Source: Saprospiraceae bacterium
Lineage (GTDB): Bacteria; Bacteroidota; Bacteroidia; Chitinophagales; Saprospiraceae
Length of the DNA stretch: 32,043 nucleotides
Assembly: GCA_020436935.1 (NCBI GenBank)
Contig: JAGQWX010000057.1
Span: 1-32,043, forward strand
Direction: 5' to 3'
Of this stretch, positions 1 through 8,517 are shown one piece after another. Each line of letters starts with the position of its first letter. The stretch's first letter is position 1. The notes under the pieces were generated by a model. That model searched no databases and was not told the DNA's origin. It saw only the letters and a list, made by a program, of their open reading frames with translations. The translations under genes and the position numbers were made by a program.

Positions 1-1
1 A

Positions 2-24
2 GATAATCATATATTATGATTATC
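2..24. repeat. Perfect 10-bp inverted repeat at the window edge
   Basis: Arms GATAATCATA (2-11) and TATGATTATC (15-24) are exact reverse complements separated by TAT. The hairpin is AT-only apart from one G or C near each arm end, and no T-run follows directly; a T-run at 42-48 lies 17 bases on. It could be an operator or the weak end of a gene to the left. Function not determined. Confidence 0.6.
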
Positions 25-130
25 AAGATATGTTTATCAGATTTTTTTCTTAACTAAACGACATTGGTTTATAAACGTTTAAAACGGATATATCACTGAT
101 AATCAACCTCTTAAGAATCATTGGCCAGAA

Positions 131-187
131 AGCTGTCTGACAGCTGTCTGACAGGTGTCTGACAGCTTTCTGACAAGTATCTGACAG
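131..187. repeat. Five tandem 11-bp palindromic repeats
   Basis: Units start at 131, 142, 153, 164 and 175. The first two are identical (AGCTGTCTGAC); the others read AGGTGTCTGAC, AGCTTTCTGAC and AAGTATCTGAC, so TCTGAC is invariant in all five. Shifted by two bases, each unit is an 11-bp palindrome, CTGTC-T-GACAG, perfect at 133-143 and 144-154 and decaying to the right. The period is about one helical turn. No gene starts close by, so this may be a multi-site protein-binding array or a microsatellite-like expansion. Confidence 0.85.
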
Positions 188-683
188 AATTATAGCGCCT
201 CTCTGGCTGACTTTGAAGGAGGATATCAAGATCATCATATCTTTTGTCATTTTGTGTCGTCCCCCCCCTTTACACTCAATGATCCAAACAATTACGGGCC
301 CGGCAAATTATTCACCGGACCCGACTCATCATGGGAATTTATTACTTTCTATTCACAAAGCATCAATCGATGGTCAACAAACATGCTAGACTATAGACTT
401 CATGTGCCGTGCTTAAAATGTGAAGGCTGTTGAGAAAATGAATTGCGTGATTCAGCACTTTCGCATTTGCTAAAACTTATGCCATAAAAGTGCCAAATGA
501 TGATTTTTCTATATACATTTCTGAGGAAATGTACCATGAAGAATTATCATATATAACAATTATTAATCATATGAAACTAGATATCAATTGATTAAATAAT
601 CAGAATATAGAAGAAGCTAAAAATTGTACGAAAAAATTGAGATGAAATTTGTTCAGCGAATGAACGGCTGAAAGTGGAAATGA

Positions 684-3149
684 CTAAAATGCGCTAAGAA
701 TAGAAAGCTTTTTAGTCAAAACAGTAGATCCTGTTTGGATTTTCAGGACATAAACACCATCAGGAAGACCATCTTTAACAACTGCAAATTGTTTGGAGTT
801 GATGTTGGTATAGTGGCGAACAAGTTGACCTGAATAGTCAAACAAAGTCACTTCTTTTAGTTCGTCCTGACCGTTGATTGCTAAGTTGAAATCTCCCGGA
901 CTTGGGTTTGGATACAATGTAAGTTGGTCTTCGGTGCTGATTTGGTCTTTTTTCTTCCTATTGAGTTTGATTGGAATTTGAACAGGGCTTGCATTGAATT
1001 GATTGCCTTTGTAGTCCTCCATAACAATCGAAGACGCCAAAATATTTTGCATAACGAAAGGTGCATCGTCTTCTTTGAAACCTTCAAGTTCGTCTTTTAC
1101 AATTCCAGTTACTTGTCCAAGGATACCTTTCCCAGAGATTCCTCTATTCAACGTTCGGGATACTGCGATGGTCAGTAATCCATCTGCTCTAAGTGAGGCA
1201 AAATCTATGAGTGGGCTTTGTGATGCAAACCAGCTATCGTCAGTAAAAGTGGTTTTTACACTTGCCGGGTCTAAAAATCCTGGATTAAATCTGATATTGA
1301 AAGATAGACCATAAGCACTCAAAACCGGATTGATGTCGTCACCAACTACTATATCAAATACCATCAAATCACCCGAGTCGACCTCAGTTGTTTGAGGTAC
1401 AAGATAAAATGGAAAACTCTTGCCGCTACCATATGAAGAAGCAACAAGTTTGGAAAGTTTGCCAAGGTTATCGGCCACAGTAGTAACGTCGTTTCTATCA
1501 ACTATACCATCTCCGTTAGCATCAACAGCTGGATTACTGCCATTGATCCAATTTGTTTTACTTTCGGGAGACCATTTACCTGAGCTTGAAGGTCTCGCTT
1601 TGCCTGTCTCACCAAAGTTTCTGCCTATGGTCAGCAAATCTGAAGGCGAAACAACACCATCTTCATTGGTGTCTCCTGGCCAGATACAGTCTGTTCCGCA
1701 ATCGCAGTCATCTGCTTCCGAAGCAACAACCTTATATCTTAATTTGTAAATTTTGCAATCATTATTACCCGCACAATACTTTATGGTAAGTTCGTCATTT
1801 CCAATATAGCCTGGCATTGGATAATAACTTACAACAGCTTTGCCTTTGATCATTCCACACTCAAGACCAATACCTTCATTTTGGCGGTAACCTGATGCAG
1901 AGCCATGAAGAGGATGAGAGTTGATGGTTATTGAATAGGTATCGAATGGCAATTCATAAGTGAAATGGTGACCAATGCCTTCTCGTACAGTAAAAACATA
2001 TGAATATGCGTCCGAAGGATCTATATTGCCAACGTTGATTTCAATTTCCCCAATTTCTCTGGCAAGTTTTGTACCTGTCTCGTAAAACAGCTTCTTCACT
2101 CCTGCAAAGCCCGGTTCTGGCGTGAACGAAAACTTTCCATTACCAAGATAAACAAGCTCTTCTGAATAGGAAATAATATTAGCAAATTTGGTCTCATCAT
2201 TGTCAAAGACATTGAACTCGGCAGTAGTGTTCACCGGTGTGAATACAACATCATTTTTGACCTGTCCTCCGTCTGATATTGGGTTTTTGATTTCGATGTT
2301 ATAAACAATGCTGTAATTCTCAGAGATGAAAATAAACTTATCAAAAGCATCGTGTTTACAAACCGCAGTATATCTATAGACCTGGTTGTTTATCTTTTCA
2401 AGTTTTCCGTATTTGGGATTCAGACTTACCAGAGTGTTGGCACCTGGCAAGAAAAGTAATTTTGAATCTCCCGAAGCGACAACCTCATAATTGATCTCAT
2501 TGGAGGAGATAGGCCGATCCTTGTAAATAAATATAGCCGCCTGGTCACTAAGACCCAGGTAGTTCTCGACCGAATATAGAACAACATCAAAGAATTTACC
2601 TTCAGGAAGAGTGTAGTTGACGAAGTTGCCATTCAGCTCGGCCGAGCCGTCCTTAACATCAGTCAGATGCAATATTTTATTTTGTACGTCATTGAACTGA
2701 TCGTTGGCCAGGGGATTGATGCTGATGTTTTGCTGGTTGGGTTCCATTTTGACAATGTCGTCAATAGCATTAACCAATGCGGCCTGTATGTTGAAATGGT
2801 ATCTGTATCTTTTTGAAATGGTGGGCGTATAAGAGATGGTGTTGATTTCAACATCCTTCATCCCAATAAATCCTGAAGATTCAAAAGAAAACTTTATCTC
2901 GTAATAATCTTTAGCGTAGTTATTTACTTTGATATCAACTTCACCAAATGGATCAATGAGTGTGTTGAGTTCTGCAATGTTGTGGGAAGAATAAATGCTA
3001 TCCACATAAACGTCTCCCTGAATGAGATTCAGGAAAATATCTTCAGCCTGATAACTTCCTTGACCGTATACCTCACTAGTGCTGATGAAGTTGCATAGAA
3101 CTCCCAACACAAAAAAGGTAAATGCCTTGGCCAAAGCCTTCAAGTTCAT
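684..3149 (-). CDS. Secreted T9SS cargo with dockerin-like and cohesin-like domains
   Basis: An 821-residue protein with an N-terminal signal peptide (about 1-30, cleavage near VYGQ/G), so exported to the periplasm and then outward. Residues about 120-370 look like repeated Ig/cadherin-like beta domains (segments resembling INPLANDQF and FTPEPGFAG). A dockerin-like module follows at about 490-563, with two Ca-binding loops at 493-504 (DTNEDGVVSPSD) and 543-554 (DANGDGIVDRND) joined by a Trp-rich linker. Residues about 578-730 resemble a cohesin-type beta sandwich. The last 80 residues, from LTLYPNPSPGDF to VLKIQTGSTVLTKKLSI, are a typical type A T9SS sorting domain, so the protein should be exported by T9SS and attached to the surface or released. 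The ATG at 3149 is directly before the signal peptide. The ligand is unknown; adhesin or surface scaffold is inference. Confidence 0.85.
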   Translation of the reverse strand: MNLKALAKAFTFFVLGVLCNFISTSEVYGQGSYQAEDIFLNLIQGDVYVDSIYSSHNIAELNTLIDPFGEVDIKVNNYAKDYYEIKFSFESSGFIGMKDVEINTISYTPTISKRYRYHFNIQAALVNAIDDIVKMEPNQQNISINPLANDQFNDVQNKILHLTDVKDGSAELNGNFVNYTLPEGKFFDVVLYSVENYLGLSDQAAIFIYKDRPISSNEINYEVVASGDSKLLFLPGANTLVSLNPKYGKLEKINNQVYRYTAVCKHDAFDKFIFISENYSIVYNIEIKNPISDGGQVKNDVVFTPVNTTAEFNVFDNDETKFANIISYSEELVYLGNGKFSFTPEPGFAGVKKLFYETGTKLAREIGEIEINVGNIDPSDAYSYVFTVREGIGHHFTYELPFDTYSITINSHPLHGSASGYRQNEGIGLECGMIKGKAVVSYYPMPGYIGNDELTIKYCAGNNDCKIYKLRYKVVASEADDCDCGTDCIWPGDTNEDGVVSPSDLLTIGRNFGETGKARPSSSGKWSPESKTNWINGSNPAVDANGDGIVDRNDVTTVADNLGKLSKLVASSYGSGKSFPFYLVPQTTEVDSGDLMVFDIVVGDDINPVLSAYGLSFNIRFNPGFLDPASVKTTFTDDSWFASQSPLIDFASLRADGLLTIAVSRTLNRGISGKGILGQVTGIVKDELEGFKEDDAPFVMQNILASSIVMEDYKGNQFNASPVQIPIKLNRKKKDQISTEDQLTLYPNPSPGDFNLAINGQDELKEVTLFDYSGQLVRHYTNINSKQFAVVKDGLPDGVYVLKIQTGSTVLTKKLSILSAF

Positions 3150-3173
3150 GAGTTAGTGGTTATTTATCAACTA

Positions 3174-3181
3174 CAAAAGTA
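3174..3181 (-). promoter_or_regulatory. Bacteroidota -7 box (TACTTTTG)
   Basis: Read on the minus strand, TACTTTTG fits TAnnTTTG and would start transcription about 18 bases before the ATG at 3149. I see no good TTG at the -33 position, so this is a partial match. Confidence 0.5.
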
Positions 3182-3282
3182 AAAGTTTAATTTGTATAAA
3201 AAAATTTTTAATATATAATTTTTCCAATAATACGTTAAAGATTTAGAGCATGGAAATTACAAATAAATCTTTTCTAATTCAT

Positions 3283-3315
3283 TTGCCTCAAGGCCGGAAA
3301 AAAAATTTACTTTTG
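3283..3315 (+). promoter_or_regulatory. Bacteroidota promoter TTG-N22-TACTTTTG
   Basis: TTG at 3283-3285 (part of TTTG) and TACTTTTG at 3308-3315 are separated by 22 bases, within the 17-23 known for Bacteroidota sigma-ABfr promoters. The predicted transcript start is about 10 bases before the ATG at 3334. The -7 octamer is the same as that of the divergent gene. Confidence 0.65.
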
Positions 3316-3333
3316 AGGGCCTCAATCTGAGAT

Positions 3334-4785
3334 ATGAAAGAAAGGAAAGCACACTATGCATTGCAATTACTTGACGCTTATGAACTCAATGCTTTTCGTA
3401 AGTTCCTGCAGTCTCCCTATTTCAATCAAAAAGAATCTATTGTACTGTATTTCAATATTTTAGCGGAAGCTCTTAAGTCGGAAGGAGGTATTGCTGACCT
3501 TGACGAGCAGAAGGTTTGGAATGAAATTTTTGGCACACCTTATGATGATTTGAAATTCCGAAAATTTAATTCTGATTTTTTTGCGCTCATAGAGAAATTC
3601 CTTGTTCAGAAAGAGTTTGAAGGCGACGCTCAGCTCGTCAATTACTACAAAATAAATGGTTTTAGAAACAGAAACGCGGACAAGCTTTACTCCTCCTTGT
3701 TGACAGATATTGAGGTGACGCGGAGGACAGATCCAAACCGCAACGCACAATACTTCCTCAACCAATACAACATCGAAAAAGCCATATTCAGCCTGATCCC
3801 TGAAGATGAGAGAAAGAAGGATTTCAGGTCCAATGAATATGGTCTGGATATTGACAAAATCTCCATTAATCTGGACGTCTACTTCATCAGTGAAAAACTG
3901 AAGTATTATTCCAACATCCTTAGTTGGAACCAACTCTACCACACAGATCTCAACATCAAGGGGATCGATTTGGTCATGAGGCTGGCCAACAATCCGATCT
4001 TCAAAGAGGTACCTGTCATTGCCATTTTCACAAAAATCATTCAGCTGAAAACCGAGCCGGAAAACGAAGAGAATTTTTTTGAACTCAAAGGACTGGTTGA
4101 TGAGCACCTCCACCTTTTTCCTCCTTTTGAGGGGAAAGAAATCATTGATGCCATGCTCAATTATTGTATAAACAAAGTCAACAAGGGTACTTTTTCATTT
4201 GAAAGACAGGTTTTTGAAATTTACCAAAGAGGTCTTGAATCAGAAGCGATTCTTGTCAACAACGTATTAGAAACTTCCGATTACAGGAATATTGCCATGA
4301 TCGGCCTAAGGTTAGGAGAAATAAACTGGGTGGATAAGTTTATCCATGAGTACGCCCAAAAGCTGGATCCTAAATACCAGGACAACGCTTTTTATTTTTC
4401 ACTTGCCCGACTTGAGACTTATAAGGCCAATTATGAAAAAGTCATCGAGAACATCAATAAAATCATATTTGATGACGTATGGTACAACCTCAATGCCCGG
4501 ACGCTATTAATGACCGCATATTTTGAATTGGGTGAAATACAGGTGCTTGAATCATTATTACAGAGTTTTCGTGCTTATGTCTCGAGGGAAAAATCCTTGC
4601 CGAAAACGAGGAAAACAAATTACCTCAACCTCATCAGCTTTACCAGGCAATTACTGAATATAGAGGGCGCCTCTCCGGAAAAAATTGAAGAATTGAAACG
4701 TAAAATTACCTCCACACAGGGCGTGGTCAACAAACCCTGGCTGCTTGAAAAAATCAACAGCTACCTCCAAAAAAGAAGAAAATGA
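3334..4785 (+). CDS. Hypothetical helical protein
   Basis: A 483-residue protein I do not recognise. There is no signal peptide or membrane segment, so it is probably cytoplasmic. It is rich in Glu, Lys, Asn and Leu and appears almost wholly alpha-helical, with repeated amphipathic stretches in the C-terminal half (for example around NAFYFSLARLETYKANYEK and LNARTLLMTAYFELGEI) that resemble TPR-like helical hairpins, suggesting a solenoid scaffold. The ATG at 3334 sits just behind a good promoter. It is followed by its own gap and by a separate promoter for the next gene, so it is probably transcribed alone. Function unknown; the TPR-like reading is by eye only. Confidence 0.75.
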   Translation: MKERKAHYALQLLDAYELNAFRKFLQSPYFNQKESIVLYFNILAEALKSEGGIADLDEQKVWNEIFGTPYDDLKFRKFNSDFFALIEKFLVQKEFEGDAQLVNYYKINGFRNRNADKLYSSLLTDIEVTRRTDPNRNAQYFLNQYNIEKAIFSLIPEDERKKDFRSNEYGLDIDKISINLDVYFISEKLKYYSNILSWNQLYHTDLNIKGIDLVMRLANNPIFKEVPVIAIFTKIIQLKTEPENEENFFELKGLVDEHLHLFPPFEGKEIIDAMLNYCINKVNKGTFSFERQVFEIYQRGLESEAILVNNVLETSDYRNIAMIGLRLGEINWVDKFIHEYAQKLDPKYQDNAFYFSLARLETYKANYEKVIENINKIIFDDVWYNLNARTLLMTAYFELGEIQVLESLLQSFRAYVSREKSLPKTRKTNYLNLISFTRQLLNIEGASPEKIEELKRKITSTQGVVNKPWLLEKINSYLQKRRK

Positions 4786-4799
4786 TGAAAGCACTTCAT

Positions 4800-4827
4800 T
4801 TGCTATAGTAATTTATCAATATATTTG
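4800..4827 (+). promoter_or_regulatory. Bacteroidota promoter TTG-N17-TATATTTG
   Basis: TTG at 4800-4802 (within TTTG) and a perfect TAnnTTTG at 4820-4827 are spaced by 17 bases. Transcription would begin near 4834, about 33 bases before the ATG at 4867. This gives the histidine kinase gene its own promoter. Confidence 0.65.
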
Positions 4828-4866
4828 CTCAAATTGTATTGGTTTTCAGGTCAATAGCTTTCTTTA

Positions 4867-7800
4867 ATGCACATATCCCGTATCCAAAAAATCATTATTT
4901 GTCTTTTAGCATTACAATGCTCCAGTGTGAAGGCGCAGAATACCAGTTTTAGTTCCACCGAAATCACCAATATTCCACATTCACAATTTCATTTTGTATA
5001 TGAGGACAATGATCGTATCATTTGGTTGGGGACTTCAACCGAATTGATCCGCTTTGATGGACAGAATGCTGTTAATATCAGGGACATTTATCCGGAAATT
5101 TCTTTCAATGGCCCCGTTTTTAAAATCATAGAAGACCAAAACTATAAATATGTGGCTTGCAAAAACAGTCACTGCATATATGCATTACCAAAGCATAAAA
5201 TATCAGAAAAGTCAAAATCCATTTGCCTTCAAAGGCAAAACATTGAAGATGTAATTGTTTCAAAAGATGGTTCCTTCAAAGTTTTGAGTTCGAGTAATGA
5301 TTCGATCTTTATTGATGAATATAAGAATGACAAAAGCAGATCGCTTTGGCAAGGCAAGCTTGAATATCCTTACAGGAGGCCCAATATTATTGAAACCGAT
5401 GATGGTTTCTTAGTTGTAGATATTAAAAAAATCACCCTTATAAATTCCGATGGGAACCCAAAAGATGAGCTGATTCTTCCCAATACTGTCATTCCATTTG
5501 CAGAAAGCAATCTCACAACCGCTGTATACAAGGAAAGAATATTTTTAGCACATCAGGCGCTGGCCGGTATATGGGAAATTAAAATTGAGCAGAATAATAT
5601 TTGTTTGCTCCCTCCTTCCAGAGCTATTCATGGTCAAGTCGGTGACATGAGGTTTGATCATTTTGGTCACATGGTTGTCGCTTGGAAAGATCCTGAAGGC
5701 TTTATGAAAAGGATCTCAGTTTTTCAAGATTTAAACTTTGAAAAAGAGCGAAGCATAGAGCTTAAGGATAAGTCCCTTCAAAGCCTTGATGCATATGACG
5801 CCATGTCCAGAATAGGACTTGGCGGATATTTCAATCTCAAAATCATAACATTATCCAACCCATACTTCAAAAATTTTCTTTCTGCGCCCAACTTCATTGA
5901 GAACCAAATTCTTGAAGCAGGAATAAGCATGCGTGGGGTGGTCAAATTAGGGGGAAAGCTTTATTTTTTAAGAGAAGTCAATACTGTTTATGAATACGAT
6001 CCGGAAAAGCAAACGGTACGTCCTTTGGATTTGCGTGAAACAAATGGTCAAAAGGTTGAATTGAGGTGCACCAATGACCTTTTATACTCCCCCACACTTG
6101 ACAAACTTATTGTCGCGTCGTGCTCAAAAACAGTGGGTGTCAACCACATTTTTATTATTGATTATAAAACGGGAATATGTGAAAAAGTAACCTTTGATAT
6201 CCGAATTCAGACCATGGCTTTCAATCCAAAAAACAATAATGAGATATTTTTTGGTTACAGTGAGCACAGCAATGGAGTTGGATCATTTGATTTATTTTCC
6301 AAAACTTACAAATTGCTGGCAGCTCAAAATTCAAAAGACACTTATTTCCTGAGATTTATTGATAACCGTTTCTGGGTTGGAACAAAAAAAGGTCTGCTTG
6401 TTCTGGATAGCAACCTTCAACCCGATAAAAAATTCAATGAATTGAGCGCTTTGATTGGAATCAACGAAATATATCACATATCAGAAAAAAACAATACAGT
6501 ATTTGTTGGCACTGCGAGCAAGGGACTTTTCATATATGACAAAATCACAGGAAAAACAGACATTTGTGATTCCAAGTCGGGCCTGACCAGCAATGCCATT
6601 GCCAGCGCAATAGTTGATGATTATGGATATTTATGGATAGCAACCTTCAATGGGCTTAATGTATTTGATCAAAAAGGAGATTTGATTAAAGTATACACAC
6701 AAAAAGATGGCACAAACCACAATGAGTACAATCGATATTCTTTTTTTGACGCAGGCGATAAAATCTATTTTGGGTCCATCAATGGCATGCTTGAAGTGGA
6801 CCTCAATGGTTTTTTAAAAGATGTCAAATATAACCCCAAAACTGTTTATGTGCAAAAAATTGTCTATCAGCTCAGTGATAACAAAACCAATGTAAATCAA
6901 TATTATCAGGCTACTCCGGAAGTTATAAGCTATCCTAAAAACAGCATTGATCTCAGAATTCAGATGTCTGACCGCATTTCTTTGTCAAAAGATCCGGTTT
7001 TTCGTGGCAAGCTGGTAGGATATGACAATAATTGGCGTTATGAGGATGGCGAAGGATACATCAGTTTGAGCGATGCCCCCGAAGGAGAATTTCCAATCCT
7101 TGTACAAACTAAAAACCTTGCTGGAGAATGGAAGGATACTGGCATAAGAACCAGGGTTTTGCGTCAAAAAGTTTTTACCCAAACAGCACTTTTCCAGGTT
7201 TTAATTTATTCTTCTCTTGGCATAGCCATCTTTCTTTACCTCTGGAATGTATATCATCAGCGAACCCGATATTATCAACTTCGGGAAGGCATTGCCAATG
7301 ACTTGCATGATCAGGTTGGATCTGCCTTAACCAGCATAAGCATGAAAGCCAGAATGCTGTCCGATGCCAATGAATCTCAGGAAATGAAAAGCATTTCGCA
7401 TGAGGCCACTAATGCGCTCCAGCTTATCAGAGACACTATTTGGTCTGTGGATCCTGAAAATGACACCCTCGAGCACCTTATTGACAGATGTAAAGATTTT
7501 GCCTATAAAGCTTTCGAGTCAAGATATGTCGAAATCAGGTTTGTTCACAATATGGATCTGAAACAAAAGATCAAAATAGACTTGCGAAAAGAGTTGTACC
7601 TTATTTTTAAAGAAGCAATCACCAACTCATTAAAACATGCATCACCTACCTACATTGATGTGAAGTTAAGTTACAAAAAAGGACAACTTGAAATGACCAT
7701 TGAAAATGATGGGGTCGTGAACGTTAATAACGGCGGAAATACAAAAGATGGATTGAGTCTTGGTTTGAAAAGTATGCAAAGGCGAGCTCTGAACCTGGGC

Positions 7801-7875
7801 GGTATCCTGGAGTACAAAACAGAAGGGAATACTTTTGAAGTATCGCTATTGGCTCCAATAAATGATTATTTGTAA
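4867..7875 (+). CDS. Two-component sensor histidine kinase with Reg_prop propeller
   Basis: A 1002-residue membrane sensor. A signal peptide (1-24, ending VKAQ) is followed by a periplasmic beta-propeller with Reg_prop motifs such as WLGTSTELIRFDG (about 53), FWVGTKKGLLVLD (about 502) and LWIATFNGLNVFD (about 589). A Y_Y_Y-like beta domain (about 695-765) and one membrane helix (about 775-795) come next. The cytoplasmic part is a HisKA_3 dimerisation domain with ANDLHDQVGSALTSI (phospho-acceptor His814) and an HATPase_c domain with the N-box KEAITNSLKHA (915-925), ENDG (946-949) and GLSLGLKSM (962-970). All catalytic boxes seen are intact, so it should autophosphorylate. HisKA_3 kinases normally pair with NarL/LuxR-type regulators, but none is adjacent here. 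The signal is unknown. Confidence 0.9.
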   Translation: MHISRIQKIIICLLALQCSSVKAQNTSFSSTEITNIPHSQFHFVYEDNDRIIWLGTSTELIRFDGQNAVNIRDIYPEISFNGPVFKIIEDQNYKYVACKNSHCIYALPKHKISEKSKSICLQRQNIEDVIVSKDGSFKVLSSSNDSIFIDEYKNDKSRSLWQGKLEYPYRRPNIIETDDGFLVVDIKKITLINSDGNPKDELILPNTVIPFAESNLTTAVYKERIFLAHQALAGIWEIKIEQNNICLLPPSRAIHGQVGDMRFDHFGHMVVAWKDPEGFMKRISVFQDLNFEKERSIELKDKSLQSLDAYDAMSRIGLGGYFNLKIITLSNPYFKNFLSAPNFIENQILEAGISMRGVVKLGGKLYFLREVNTVYEYDPEKQTVRPLDLRETNGQKVELRCTNDLLYSPTLDKLIVASCSKTVGVNHIFIIDYKTGICEKVTFDIRIQTMAFNPKNNNEIFFGYSEHSNGVGSFDLFSKTYKLLAAQNSKDTYFLRFIDNRFWVGTKKGLLVLDSNLQPDKKFNELSALIGINEIYHISEKNNTVFVGTASKGLFIYDKITGKTDICDSKSGLTSNAIASAIVDDYGYLWIATFNGLNVFDQKGDLIKVYTQKDGTNHNEYNRYSFFDAGDKIYFGSINGMLEVDLNGFLKDVKYNPKTVYVQKIVYQLSDNKTNVNQYYQATPEVISYPKNSIDLRIQMSDRISLSKDPVFRGKLVGYDNNWRYEDGEGYISLSDAPEGEFPILVQTKNLAGEWKDTGIRTRVLRQKVFTQTALFQVLIYSSLGIAIFLYLWNVYHQRTRYYQLREGIANDLHDQVGSALTSISMKARMLSDANESQEMKSISHEATNALQLIRDTIWSVDPENDTLEHLIDRCKDFAYKAFESRYVEIRFVHNMDLKQKIKIDLRKELYLIFKEAITNSLKHASPTYIDVKLSYKKGQLEMTIENDGVVNVNNGGNTKDGLSLGLKSMQRRALNLGGILEYKTEGNTFEVSLLAPINDYL

Positions 7876-7879
7876 GAAA

Positions 7880-8398
7880 TTAAGGCCGGGGTTTTGTCAC
7901 CAAAACAGAATCAATGCCATACTTTTCTTTTAATTCCTGTCGATAAATTTTGTCCCTAGCCTCCTGATATGATTTTGCAGTTTTCTCAGCATCGAGTGGT
8001 TTATTGTTGAGATATCTATGGTACATCCTCAACATGAAATCTATCATATCATCTGTATACCTGAGACCAAGTGAAGTAAGATAGTGAGACATTCTTGATC
8101 CTTCTTCAAAATTCCAGTTGACTGCCATCCACCTGCCCAGTCCAAAGTGCAATTTTTTTGCAACCACATCCTCTTCGCCAAGTCGGAACTTTGTTTTGCC
8201 TTCCTGATCTGACAAAGTATTCAGTTCCAAAAAAGCATCATTGAGATCTTTCGGTATGTATACCCCATTTATTCTTGTCTTTTTTATGTTGGACTGGTAT
8301 ATGCTATCCTGGAGCCTAATGGATTCCTCCTTAGATTGACTTTGTCCTGCTACAATAAAAGATGCCAATAAGGCGAGTGTTATGATTTGTCTGAGCAT
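7880..8398 (-). CDS. DUF6794-like secreted protein
   Basis: A 172-residue protein with a signal peptide (about 1-20, MLRQIITLALLASFIVAGQS). The mature part carries YIPKDLNDAFLELNTLS, LHFGLGRWMAVNWNFEEGSR, a segment around DDMIDFMLRMYHRYLNNKPL and a charged helical tail. From memory this pattern (IPKDL...HFGLGxW...SR...DDM...YHRYLN) is that of DUF6794, a Bacteroidota family of unknown function. The gene converges tail-to-tail with the histidine kinase, leaving four bases between the stop codons and no room for a separate terminator. The family call is moderately secure; the role is unknown. Confidence 0.75.
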   Translation of the reverse strand: MLRQIITLALLASFIVAGQSQSKEESIRLQDSIYQSNIKKTRINGVYIPKDLNDAFLELNTLSDQEGKTKFRLGEEDVVAKKLHFGLGRWMAVNWNFEEGSRMSHYLTSLGLRYTDDMIDFMLRMYHRYLNNKPLDAEKTAKSYQEARDKIYRQELKEKYGIDSVLVTKPRP

Positions 8399-8517
8399 TT
8401 TTATTTACCTTTTGCTATACGGAACCAAATAATTCAAGAGATGACTCCATTAAAACGAGAATACAAATATGATAAATTGTAATTTTATGTTAAACTTAAT
8501 ATCTATCAATCATTAAT

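Larger units (their letters stand above)
1..683. other. Intergenic region, no convincing gene
   Basis: No open frame here has a credible start, length and composition. A 66-codon minus-strand frame (250 to 50) runs through the 11-bp repeats and gains its apparent protein repeat from them. A short plus frame between stops at 448 and about 590 reads sensibly for roughly 46 codons but has no start at its head, so it could be chance or a decayed remnant. The region also holds a perfect inverted repeat at 2-24, two back-to-back palindromes at 67-85, an 8-C run at 261-268 and a GC-rich imperfect hairpin at 295-323. It lies downstream of the minus-strand gene ending at 684. Confidence 0.6.

Noticed and set aside
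131-187. CRISPR array or integron attC site
   Set aside because: The units are 11 bp and contiguous with no spacers; there is no cas gene, no integrase and no long hairpin of attC form.
50-250. 66-codon minus-strand frame with an 11-residue internal repeat
   Set aside because: The protein repeat follows from the 11-bp DNA repeat read in triplets. Composition and context do not support a gene, and the G-rich stretch before its ATG is only the C8 run read in reverse.
295-323. GC-rich hairpin CGGGCCCGG/CCGGACCCG as a terminator
   Set aside because: One internal mismatch and no T-run on the plus strand; only a weak T-rich stretch on the minus strand. Not enough to call.
451-590. Open stretch reading like a protein fragment (YAIKVPNDDFSIYISEE)
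   Set aside because: No start codon at its head, stops on both sides, about 46 codons only. Possible remnant but not supportable.
3460-4113. 217-codon minus-strand frame inside the helical protein gene
   Set aside because: Fully antisense to a better gene with a promoter and sensible composition; typical shadow frame.
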